DNA from: Clostridium_AM sp964554365
Lineage (GTDB): Bacteria; Bacillota; Clostridia; Clostridiales; Clostridiaceae
Direction: 5' to 3'
NCBI GenBank assembly: GCA_964554365.1
Contig: CAZKOJ010000146.1
Coordinates: 1 to 11,659 of the forward strand
DNA length: 11,659 nt
Positions within the stretch are counted from its first letter, which is position 1; every line of letters starts with the position of its first letter. The notes beneath the pieces were generated by a model. The model was not told the DNA's origin and ran no database searches. It worked only from the letters and a program-made list of their open reading frames with translations. Below, piece after piece: positions 1-6,526 of this stretch. A program made the position numbers and the translations under genes.

Positions 1-1139
1 TATTGAGGTTTATCTTTTGGAGTTTCTCTAAATTTAATATTAGCACGTCTTGCTTGATAGTCTTCAAAATTACTACAGCTTGATATTTCTACAAATCTAT
101 TATAACTTGGCATCCAAACTTCTATATCATACTTTAATGCTGCTGTAAAACCTAAGTCACCTTTACATATTCTAACTACTCTATATGGAATTCCTAATTT
201 TTTCAAAACATCTTCTGCATCATTAGTTAGTTTTTCAAGCTCTTCATAAGATTGTTCAGGTTTTGTGAATTTAAGAAGTTCAACCTTATTAAATTGATGT
301 TGTCTTACAAGTCCTCTTGTATCTCTTCCTGCTGAACCTGCTTCTGCTCTAAAGCATCCGCTATACGCAACATGTTTTATTGGTAAATCCTCTCCTTTTA
401 AGACTTCATCTCTATAAAAATTAGTTACAGGAACTTCTGCTGTAGGTATTAAGAAAAAATCATTATTTGCAACTCTAAATGCATCTTCTTCAAACTTCGG
501 TAACTGACCTGTTCCTATCATACTAGTTCTATTTACCATATAAGGTGGAAATAATTCCTCATAATCATGCTCCTCTGTGTGCATATCTAAGAAATATGTT
601 ATAATTGCTCTTTCAAGTTTAGCTCCTAGACCTCTATAAAAAGTAAATCTTGATCCTGCAACTTTTCCGCCTCTTTCGAAATCAAGTATTTTAAGATTTG
701 TACCTATATCCCAATGAGCTTTAGGCTCAAAATCAAACTTAGTTGGCTCAGACCATCTTCTTATTTCTACATTATCTTCATCTGTTTCACCTTCTGGAAC
801 TGCTGGGTTAGGTATATTTGGTATTCTTAGCATTATGTATTCTATTTTGCTATCTACTTCTGAAAGTTGTATATCATACAATTTTATTTTATCAGAAAGC
901 TCCTTCATTTCAGCCATAAGAGCATCTGAATTTTCTCCTGCCTTTTTTAATCTTGCTATCTCATTTGAATCTTGATTTCTCTTATTCTTTAATACTTCAA
1001 CTTCTGCTAATATTTGTCTTCTTTTTTCATCTAAAGCTACTACTTCATCTATAGTTTTTTCTTCAAAATCCTCCCCTCTATTTTGTAATGCCTTCTTAAT
1101 TTCTTCTGGATTATTTCTTATTCTCTTTAAATCTAACAT
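1..1139 (-). CDS. serS: Seryl-tRNA synthetase, C-terminus cut by window edge
   Basis: Class II aminoacyl-tRNA synthetase that charges tRNA-Ser with serine in the cytosol. About 379 codons are visible; the family is usually near 425 residues, so roughly the last 45, including class II motif 3, lie beyond position 1. Residues 1-100 are the charged helical N-terminal arm (MLDLKRIRNNPEEIKKAL...), a coiled coil that holds the tRNA-Ser long variable arm. The catalytic domain follows, with a motif 1 region (LFPPYMVNR) and a textbook motif 2 near residues 259-285 (FRAEAGSAGRDTRGL followed by RQHQFNKVEL). The conserved EISSCSNFEDYQARR stretch lies near the cut end. The ATG at 1137-1139 is preceded by AAGGAGG at 1147-1153. 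The gene stands behind a T-box leader with a serine specifier, which independently supports the identity. Residues seen are all typical; no damage is visible. Confidence 0.98.
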   Translation of the reverse strand, partial: MLDLKRIRNNPEEIKKALQNRGEDFEEKTIDEVVALDEKRRQILAEVEVLKNKRNQDSNEIARLKKAGENSDALMAEMKELSDKIKLYDIQLSEVDSKIEYIMLRIPNIPNPAVPEGETDEDNVEIRRWSEPTKFDFEPKAHWDIGTNLKILDFERGGKVAGSRFTFYRGLGAKLERAIITYFLDMHTEEHDYEELFPPYMVNRTSMIGTGQLPKFEEDAFRVANNDFFLIPTAEVPVTNFYRDEVLKGEDLPIKHVAYSGCFRAEAGSAGRDTRGLVRQHQFNKVELLKFTKPEQSYEELEKLTNDAEDVLKKLGIPYRVVRICKGDLGFTAALKYDIEVWMPSYNRFVEISSCSNFEDYQARRANIKFRETPKDKPQ

Positions 1140-1170
1140 AATTGTTCCTCCTTAATATTTTTATATAAAC

Positions 1171-1210
1171 AAAAAAAGCCTATTCAATCCCTCCAAAGGG
1201 ACGAAAGACT
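1171..1210 (-). terminator. Regulated intrinsic terminator of the serS T-box
   Basis: On the minus strand AGTCT-TTC-TCCCT pairs with AGGGA-GAA-AGGCT around a TTGG loop, with small internal mismatches, and is followed by seven T at 1171-1177. Its 5' arm lies just after the T-box sequence, so it competes with the antiterminator as expected for this riboswitch class. Confidence 0.9.
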
Positions 1211-1395
1211 CCGTGTTGCCACCCTAATTAATCAAAAAAATTTGACTCACTCTATGATTATAACGGTATCACCATACTGTTTTAACAGTTCCTCTGAGGT
1301 GGATTCACAAAACTATAGTATCAGTTCTCACCAACCACTGACTCTCTTAAACCTTTGTGCTGTTACTAGCCTCTTCATTGGTTAATATTAATTTT
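1171..1395 (-). promoter_or_regulatory. T-box riboswitch leader of serS (tRNA-Ser responsive)
   Basis: The untranslated leader of serS reads as a complete T-box. Stem I contains the usual GGTTGGTGAGAACTGA region around 1320-1340 (AG bulge and loop). The specifier loop reads GTGAATCCACC, giving codon UCC (Ser) at 1301-1303. The antiterminator T-box sequence AGGGTGGCAACACGG lies at 1211-1225. In it the acceptor-pairing UGGC has a C that fits the G73 discriminator expected of tRNA-Ser, agreeing with the specifier. A terminator follows at 1171-1210. Known mechanism: uncharged tRNA-Ser pairs with specifier and bulge, stabilises the antiterminator and lets transcription reach serS. Boundaries are approximate because the start is inferred from the promoter. 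Confidence 0.95.
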
Positions 1396-1401
1396 TATTT
1401 A

Positions 1402-1430
1402 ATTATATATATATTAGCTTTTTATGTCAA
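1402..1430 (-). promoter_or_regulatory. Sigma-A promoter of serS
   Basis: TTGACA at 1425-1430 and TATAAT at 1402-1407 on the minus strand are both perfect consensus hexamers separated by 17 bp. Transcription would start near 1395, which gives a leader of about 255 nt holding the T-box. The strength fits a housekeeping gene whose control is by attenuation. Confidence 0.93.
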
Positions 1431-1473
1431 CACCAATTTAGAATTTATTCTGAATAATTATGAATATTAACTT

Positions 1474-1839
1474 TTATTCATTATATCTAGTCATACTTTT
1501 AGTACAGATTATATCTACCCCTGTATTTAAAATATTTTTACAAACTATATCTCCTTGTCTTATTGGTGCTCCAACATAAATCCTGCTTAACGCCTTAGAG
1601 CATTCTACCCAAATGTTTTTATCTAAAGCTTTAGTACTTTTTACTGGTACTACAGTATGCTTTGAACCTTTTATTCTAACTAATGTTGTTAATATGTCTT
1701 TATTATTATTTATCTCCAATTCAGCACTTTCTATTCCAATATTGCATAAATTCCCTTTTACGTTTATTTTGTCAGTATATTTATCTATTTTTAATATACA
1801 TTTTTTATCACATTTATCACAAATCATTTCTTTTATCAA
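1474..1839 (-). CDS. DUF1667 cysteine-rich accessory protein of a FAD oxidoreductase
   Basis: A 121-residue protein of the DUF1667 family, whose members are normally encoded beside GlpA-like flavoproteins and are thought to be small redox subunits; the biochemical role is not established. The four family cysteines are present: C7, C10 and C14 (CDKCDKKC) and C32 in GNLCNIG, suitable for a metal or Fe-S site. The conserved core LTTLVRIKG, VPVKS, GAPIRQGDIV and the end NTGVDIICTK are also visible. The start is a TTG at 1837-1839, chosen because GGGGGAG at 1847-1853 is correctly spaced from it; the in-frame ATG at 1825-1827 would be about 19 nt away. It follows the flavoprotein gene by 20 bp, so the two are surely co-transcribed. 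Downstream there is only a weak AT-rich hairpin before the serS promoter. Family assignment is firm; function is inference. Confidence 0.85.
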   Translation of the reverse strand: MIKEMICDKCDKKCILKIDKYTDKINVKGNLCNIGIESAELEINNNKDILTTLVRIKGSKHTVVPVKSTKALDKNIWVECSKALSRIYVGAPIRQGDIVCKNILNTGVDIICTKSMTRYNE

Positions 1840-1859
1840 CTTAGTACTCCCCCAAACTA

Positions 1860-3251
1860 TTATATATCATCAAATTCTTTAATTCTACTTACCATAATCT
1901 TTGAATTCTTTGAATCTTTAACTATGTCAGTCATATTTTTATCAGTTTCCCTAGCTAATATAGATGCAACTTTATTCAAGCAATGTGCTCCCATACAACT
2001 TCCAAAAGTTGCTCCTGTCCTTCTCTTTATACCTTCTATTGTACGAGCTCCCAAAGGTCTTCTAATAGAATCTATTATTTCCCCCTCAGTTATTTCTTCA
2101 CAAACACATATTATCTTACCATATTTTTTATTTAGTTTTATAATTTCTTTTCTTTCTTGATTAGATAAATCTCTAAATCTATAAAAGTCTCTTCTTTTAT
2201 CTATGAAGTCCTTTTTTAAAATACAATTTAGATTGCTTACTATAGTTTCACACACAATTTTAGCTATAGCGGGGGTTATTGTAACCTGACTATAATGTTT
2301 TCCAGTAACTTTAATATATCCGTTATCAATAAGGCTATCATCTATAATCAAAATATCATTATAAAAAGATGATTCATAAAAAGCACTTATATTTTCTTCT
2401 TCTATATTTCCAATGAAATTCTTTATTTTCTTTAGGCTTTCACTATAACCAATATTTTCATCTGTTTTTATTGCTATTATAGATCCATCTAGCACAGTAG
2501 GAATTGTATATATCTTGTCTTGACTCTCGTTTAAAGTTGATATTATATTTTTAAAGTTTCCTTTAAATTCTTTATCTAATAAAAAATACTTCAGATTACT
2601 CCTATCCTTCTTTGATTTATTAGAAATATCTATACTATAATTTTCTCTTGGAGTAGTATTTAAAACCATATTACAAGTGAATTTATTTTTATTTGTTATT
2701 ACCCTAAATCCTTTTGACATTTTTTGTATATCCAAAACTTCTTCTTCTAATTTAAAATTTACTCCATTATCAAATGCAATTTCCCCATATGCTATTGCAA
2801 GATTATATGGAGAAATTATTCCTGTATTTTTAGAATAAATGCATTTTTTAACATTTATATTTAAGTTTGGTTCCATTTCATATACTTCATTGCTATCTAA
2901 CATACGTATATTTTTTATTCCTCTGTCTATTGCTTTGCTGTACATATTTATAAGTTTTTCTTCACCTTTTTTATCCTCTGCAATAATTAAATATCCGCAT
3001 TTTCTATAATTAACATTAAATTTTTCTGCAATTTCTTCCATAATGTTATTTCCCATAAGCTCTAACTTAGACATTAACGTATCATCACATTCAGATCCAT
3101 CATATACAACAGCGCAATTAATAAGTGCTGCATCATCTGCTATATCATAATCCTTTTCAATAAGTGCTATATTTAGACTATATTTTGAAAGTTCATATGC
3201 AGCAGCGCACCCTATTATGCCGCCCCCTAATATTAATACATCATAATCCAT
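1860..3251 (-). CDS. FAD-dependent oxidoreductase with C-terminal BFD-type [2Fe-2S] domain (GlpA-like, divergent)
   Basis: A 463-residue soluble flavoprotein of the DAO/GlpA-LhgO group. The N-terminal dinucleotide fold has GGGIIG at 9-14 and a ribose-binding acidic residue in LIEKD (E32). The DAO substrate/FAD region runs to about 340. The C-terminal BFD-like domain carries C382-x-C384 (ICVCEEITEGEI) and C419-x4-C424 (GSCMGAHC), with the usual IEGIKRRTGA between them, and should hold a [2Fe-2S] cluster. Family members oxidise glycerol-3-phosphate or 2-hydroxyacids and pass electrons on through partner subunits. This copy is unusual. The motif I know as AIVHAG reads AVVYDG (47-52), the GLRP-like stretch is not recognisable near 290, and the usual GIESPGL..PAIA reads GKHYSQVTITPAIA (317-330). 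The substrate is therefore unknown. ATG at 3249-3251 has AAAGGAAGG upstream. It lies 34 bp after the transpeptidase gene and 20 bp before the DUF1667 gene. Confidence 0.85.
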   Translation of the reverse strand: MDYDVLILGGGIIGCAAAYELSKYSLNIALIEKDYDIADDAALINCAVVYDGSECDDTLMSKLELMGNNIMEEIAEKFNVNYRKCGYLIIAEDKKGEEKLINMYSKAIDRGIKNIRMLDSNEVYEMEPNLNINVKKCIYSKNTGIISPYNLAIAYGEIAFDNGVNFKLEEEVLDIQKMSKGFRVITNKNKFTCNMVLNTTPRENYSIDISNKSKKDRSNLKYFLLDKEFKGNFKNIISTLNESQDKIYTIPTVLDGSIIAIKTDENIGYSESLKKIKNFIGNIEEENISAFYESSFYNDILIIDDSLIDNGYIKVTGKHYSQVTITPAIAKIVCETIVSNLNCILKKDFIDKRRDFYRFRDLSNQERKEIIKLNKKYGKIICVCEEITEGEIIDSIRRPLGARTIEGIKRRTGATFGSCMGAHCLNKVASILARETDKNMTDIVKDSKNSKIMVSRIKEFDDI

Positions 3252-3285
3252 AACTTGACCTTCCTTTCAAATACCTACAGTAATT

Positions 3286-4068
3286 TTAATAATGTATAAT
3301 TACTGCTGAGCTCTCAGGAATATTTTTATATATCCATTCAGCATCTTGTATAGATATTCTTATACATCCATGAGATGCCGGCAAGCCTATTTTCTTTCTT
3401 TCATCTTCTATTATATTACCTTTTTCATCCACTGGTATAGAATGTATGAGATAATTCGAAAAAAATTTAATATAATATCTTGCACCCTCTTTATACTTAT
3501 TGCTATAAAAGTATTCTCCTTTACTTTGAACACTAAATATACCCAGTGGAGTTTCAGTCTCCTGGTCTCCTATGATTCCTGTAGAACATTGAATAGTTTT
3601 TATAATATTTTCATCCTTTGTAACATTTATATTTTGATTAGTTAAGTTAACATCCAATATATAATCTGTTTTCTTGTATACTACGCCCTTTAGGTTGTAC
3701 TTATTTCTTTTTATCCATCCTTTTTTTCCTTCTTTATTTTCCTCACAAAAAACATAACCTTTTTCTTCTTTGTAAGCTACTACTACATCATCTTTACTTA
3801 ATTTAAATAGTATTTTATCTGTTCCCGAATTATCCTCATACACATCTATTTTGTCAGCTGAGATATAATATGTTTTTTTAAAACAAGTGTTTGAAGTAAA
3901 TACACTTATATCATCTACAATAGATTTTTTATCTAAATTAATTTTATTTTTATTTGAAATTTCTGAGTTCATCGTCTGTTGTGACCCCTCATCGAACTGT
4001 ACCATGAATGCTGGAGCAAAAATAAAAATACAGGTAAGTATAAAACTAAAAATTATAGTCTTTTTCAC
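3286..4068 (-). CDS. Secreted SH3b-YkuD L,D-transpeptidase
   Basis: A 260-residue exported peptidoglycan enzyme. The N-terminus (VKKTIIFSFILTCIFIFAPA) is a signal peptide or signal anchor. A linker runs to about 60, and residues 65-125 look like a bacterial SH3 domain (DKIDVYED through GKKGWIKRNKY). The YkuD catalytic domain covers about 133-260, with TPLGIFSV, H209 in LIHSIP, and the active-site motif SHGCIRI with catalytic C235, H233 and R237. Enzymes of this fold make or remodel 3-3 cross-links or attach proteins to the wall; the exact reaction cannot be told. The start is taken as GTG at 4066-4068, because GGAGG at 4076-4080 is ideally spaced from it. The TTG five codons upstream (4081-4083) sits immediately beside that ribosome binding site and would have none of its own. 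It follows the kinase gene by 76 bp and precedes the flavoprotein by 34 bp. Confidence 0.93.
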   Translation of the reverse strand: MKKTIIFSFILTCIFIFAPAFMVQFDEGSQQTMNSEISNKNKINLDKKSIVDDISVFTSNTCFKKTYYISADKIDVYEDNSGTDKILFKLSKDDVVVAYKEEKGYVFCEENKEGKKGWIKRNKYNLKGVVYKKTDYILDVNLTNQNINVTKDENIIKTIQCSTGIIGDQETETPLGIFSVQSKGEYFYSNKYKEGARYYIKFFSNYLIHSIPVDEKGNIIEDERKKIGLPASHGCIRISIQDAEWIYKNIPESSAVIIHY

Positions 4069-4079
4069 TACAAATTCCT

Positions 4080-4099
4080 CCAATGAATTATTACATTGG
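4080..4099. repeat. Small inverted repeat abutting the transpeptidase ribosome binding site
   Basis: CCAATG (4080-4085) and CATTGG (4094-4099) form a 6-bp stem with an 8-nt loop. In the minus-strand transcript the 3' arm ends in the first G of the GGAGG ribosome binding site (4076-4080). No T tract follows, so it is not a terminator. It could modulate translation or be a processing site in the kinase-transpeptidase gap, or be chance. Confidence 0.35.
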
Positions 4100-4144
4100 T
4101 ATTATTTGCATATTCAATAGACTTTAAACCTGTATTTCTAAATT

Positions 4145-6379
4145 TTAGTATTTAATGCTATTATAATTCATAAACATTTCTCTTATTTTTTCTTTATTAA
4201 TAGGTTTATTTAATATAAAATCTACATTTATAATATTATCTTCTTGAAAATTTCCAACCCATCCCGTCATAAGACAGAAATAAGCATCTTCATATACATC
4301 TTTTAGTATATTAGCCACTTGCAGCCCGTCTATTTCAGGCATAGAAAAATCACATATTACTATGTCATATTTTCTTCTCTTAATTTCTTCCTTTATATTT
4401 TCACATCCACAACTTTTGATTTTACATTTAGTTAGGGACTTTATCATGTCTGCTACAATATTTCTTATTTGTGGCTGATCATCGATAATTAAAATACTTC
4501 CATTAAAATTAATATCTTGCTGTATGGAGTTATTTTTCTCCTCACATAGATCTTCGCATATAGGCAGCTCTATTTTAAAACGAGTTCCTACATTCTCTTT
4601 ACTATCTATTTTTATAAAACCATTATGTGATTGAATTATCTTATATGATACACTTAACCCTAATCCAGAGCCTTTATTTCCTTTTGTGGTAAAAAATGGT
4701 TCAAACACTCTTTTTACTACTTCTTCATTCATTCCCATACCATTATCTCTTATTTGTATAATAACTTTTTTATCAACTACTTCACTTGATAACTCTATAG
4801 TGCCACCATTTGGCATAGAATCTATAGCATTTCTTATAATATTTATGAATACTTCTCTTATTTCAGTAGGGTTTCCTTTAACTTTTGAATTAGATTTAAG
4901 GGAAATTACCATATTTACCTTTATACCATTTACTGCACTCTCTGTAAGCCATTTATTTTTAGTCAAATCTACTGCATCCGTTAGTAATTCATCCATATCA
5001 AATATTTCTAGTTTATCTACATTATTATATTGTTTTGTTATTTTTTTTACTTTACTAGTTATATTCATGCCATCATATGCACATATTTCTATTATCTTAA
5101 GCTGTTTTAAAATATTTTTATCATCTATTGTATCCTTTAAAAGCTGTATTGAACCTATTATAGGAGTAAGTATATTATTTATATCATGTGCAATACCAGC
5201 TGCCATTTCTCCCATAGCTCTAAGCTTTTCATTTTCTATAAGCTTGCTTTGTAAGTCTGAAAATCTATTTTGTTCTTGTATTAAATAAAATGACGTTTTA
5301 CATATTGATTCAATATATTCCATATCCATTTTAGATATTTGTTTATAGTTTTTATATTTACCTACCCAAATAATACCTTTTACTATATCATAATATTCAA
5401 CAAAAACACCAATACAAGACTCTATTCCTACTAGTGTTAAATGATTTTTTATATTTGGATTTTCTATATCATTTACATTTATTAATATGGATTGTTCAAT
5501 GTCATATATTCTATTATTTAAGCTCATTTGGTAATTTAAAATTTCTCTATTGTTTACAAGATAATATTTATGTTTTTTAGTAATTCCCAAGTAACTATCT
5601 ATGCTTAATACGTTACTTTTTTCTTTGTTAGAACTATATGTTATACAAAAATCAGCATCACATATATTTTTAACTTTATTCATTATAATGTTTTTAAATT
5701 CATCCTTGTCTAAAGTTTTAGGTATATTAGAGAACATATCATTAAATAGCACTAATGTACTATTTTCATGTTTTAATTGTGCACTTGATTGAAGTCCCCA
5801 AATAGCTTTTTCTATCTCATCCTTACAATCAAAGTATATTTCTAATTTTCTATCTTTAATAATTAATGCATCAAATTGACTTAAAAAACTTTTAAGATTG
5901 TCCGTATTATAATTATAATTATTAATGTAAATTAAATTATAAACATTCTTATTAGAATAAGAAAATACATCTTCCACATACTTTTTAAGTATATCTAACC
6001 TTCCAAATTTTCTAGCTATATTTTTAAAATCCCATAATATCCACAGCTTTTTCTTTGTTTTTGCAATTAATCCTAAAAGTTCTAAAAACTCTTTTGAATT
6101 ATTATTAAACCCGATTGTATCATAAGATTTTATCTGCAGAGCACCTTTGTTTAAATATTCTGATATTAAATCAGGGCAATCATGAAATACCTTTTCTAGA
6201 TCTTTATATAAAATATCATCTGTAAATATAATAACTAGTTGATTTTTTTCAGCTCCATTAAATATAAATTCTTTAACTATTTTTGGGAAATATGTACTCA
6301 TACTTAATGTTTCAGTTCCTATACAAATCAATTTCTTATATTTATTTTCTTCAATTAATTTATTATATAATTTTACCAT
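4145..6379 (-). CDS. Soluble hybrid histidine kinase (MEDS-like, GAF-like, HisKA, HATPase_c, receiver)
   Basis: A 744-residue cytosolic signalling protein with no membrane segment. Residues 1-195 resemble the MEDS (DcmR-type) sensory fold: a beta strand LICIG, then EFIFNGAEKNQLVIIFTDD and LNKGALQIKSY. Residues 205-370 look like a GAF domain. The dimerisation/phosphoacceptor helix has H398 in AAGIAHDINNILTPI, the NtrB-like version. The ATPase domain has an N box (N513, N517), DNGMGM (545-550), PFFTTK and GSGLGL (570-575). The receiver (about 627-740) has D633-D634, phosphoacceptor D677, T705 and K725, all intact. No separate response regulator lies nearby, so it is an orphan; phosphate could pass to its own receiver or to an outside regulator such as Spo0A. 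The ATG at 6377-6379 follows AGAGG. Upstream is a sigma-H-like promoter with an overlapping Spo0A-like box. MEDS and GAF calls are by resemblance; the transmitter and receiver calls are firm. Confidence 0.93.
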   Translation of the reverse strand: MVKLYNKLIEENKYKKLICIGTETLSMSTYFPKIVKEFIFNGAEKNQLVIIFTDDILYKDLEKVFHDCPDLISEYLNKGALQIKSYDTIGFNNNSKEFLELLGLIAKTKKKLWILWDFKNIARKFGRLDILKKYVEDVFSYSNKNVYNLIYINNYNYNTDNLKSFLSQFDALIIKDRKLEIYFDCKDEIEKAIWGLQSSAQLKHENSTLVLFNDMFSNIPKTLDKDEFKNIIMNKVKNICDADFCITYSSNKEKSNVLSIDSYLGITKKHKYYLVNNREILNYQMSLNNRIYDIEQSILINVNDIENPNIKNHLTLVGIESCIGVFVEYYDIVKGIIWVGKYKNYKQISKMDMEYIESICKTSFYLIQEQNRFSDLQSKLIENEKLRAMGEMAAGIAHDINNILTPIIGSIQLLKDTIDDKNILKQLKIIEICAYDGMNITSKVKKITKQYNNVDKLEIFDMDELLTDAVDLTKNKWLTESAVNGIKVNMVISLKSNSKVKGNPTEIREVFINIIRNAIDSMPNGGTIELSSEVVDKKVIIQIRDNGMGMNEEVVKRVFEPFFTTKGNKGSGLGLSVSYKIIQSHNGFIKIDSKENVGTRFKIELPICEDLCEEKNNSIQQDINFNGSILIIDDQPQIRNIVADMIKSLTKCKIKSCGCENIKEEIKRRKYDIVICDFSMPEIDGLQVANILKDVYEDAYFCLMTGWVGNFQEDNIINVDFILNKPINKEKIREMFMNYNSIKY

Positions 6380-6412
6380 ATTATACCTCTCAAATAGAGT
6401 TTATAATCATAC

Positions 6413-6440
6413 ATTCGACACATTTTTTTAAAAATCCTTC
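6413..6440 (-). promoter_or_regulatory. Candidate sigma-H promoter of the hybrid kinase gene
   Basis: On the minus strand GAAGGATTT (6432-6440) matches all nine positions of the sigma-H -35 consensus RNAGGAWWW. GTCGAAT (6413-6419) matches RNNGAAT, and the spacer is 12 bp, as in Bacillus sigma-H promoters. Only one of the two trailing W positions fits. Transcription would begin near 6405, leaving a leader of about 26 nt before the ATG. No convincing sigma-A pair was found in the same gap. Confidence 0.55.
6414..6420 (-). promoter_or_regulatory. Spo0A-box-like heptamer overlapping the -10 region
   Basis: TGTCGAA on the minus strand fits the core 0A-box TGNCGAA. It overlaps the proposed sigma-H -10 element, so some of its bases are shared and the two matches are not independent. 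Binding here would more likely repress than activate. A seven-base match alone is weak evidence. Confidence 0.4.
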
Positions 6441-6453
6441 TATTTTTATGAAT

Positions 6454-6478
6454 TTTTATAGTTAACTTTTATAGTTAA
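6454..6478. repeat. Two tandem copies of a 12-bp AT-rich repeat
   Basis: TTTTATAGTTAA occurs at 6454-6465 and again at 6467-6478, one base apart (period 13). It lies between the UPF0182 terminator stem and the kinase promoter, and the second copy overlaps the start of that terminator's T tract. Function unknown; it may be a binding site or a slippage product. Confidence 0.55.
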
Positions 6479-6520
6479 AAAAACAAGAAGAAAATATATT
6501 AGAGGATTTTCTTCTTGTTT
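6477..6520 (-). terminator. Intrinsic terminator of the niaR-DUF362-UPF0182 unit
   Basis: A perfect 15-bp stem pairs 6481-6495 with 6506-6520 around a 10-nt loop. On the minus strand a run of T follows (6477-6483 on the plus strand is all A). It starts 7 bases after the UPF0182 stop codon. The stem is AT-rich but long, and it separates the upstream operon from the kinase unit. Confidence 0.92.
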
Positions 6521-6526
6521 AATAAG

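Noticed and set aside
1440..1473. AT-rich partial palindromes after the DUF1667 gene as a terminator
   Set aside because: The stems are about 6-8 bp, without G-C content, and no T tract follows on the minus strand.
1613..1882. Open frame of 89 codons on the plus strand opposite the DUF1667 gene
   Set aside because: It has no clear ribosome binding site, its hydrophobic composition is what AT-rich antisense reading gives, and the opposite strand carries a recognisable protein.
4069..4144. TGAATA about 35-40 bases upstream of the transpeptidase start as a sigma-G/F -35 element
   Set aside because: No matching -10 element is found at the right distance; the best candidate agrees at only about four of seven positions.
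4686..5288. Open frame of 200 codons on the plus strand within the kinase gene
   Set aside because: It is the complement of conserved HisKA and HATPase sequence; its translation is rich in S, F and I with no recognisable motif.
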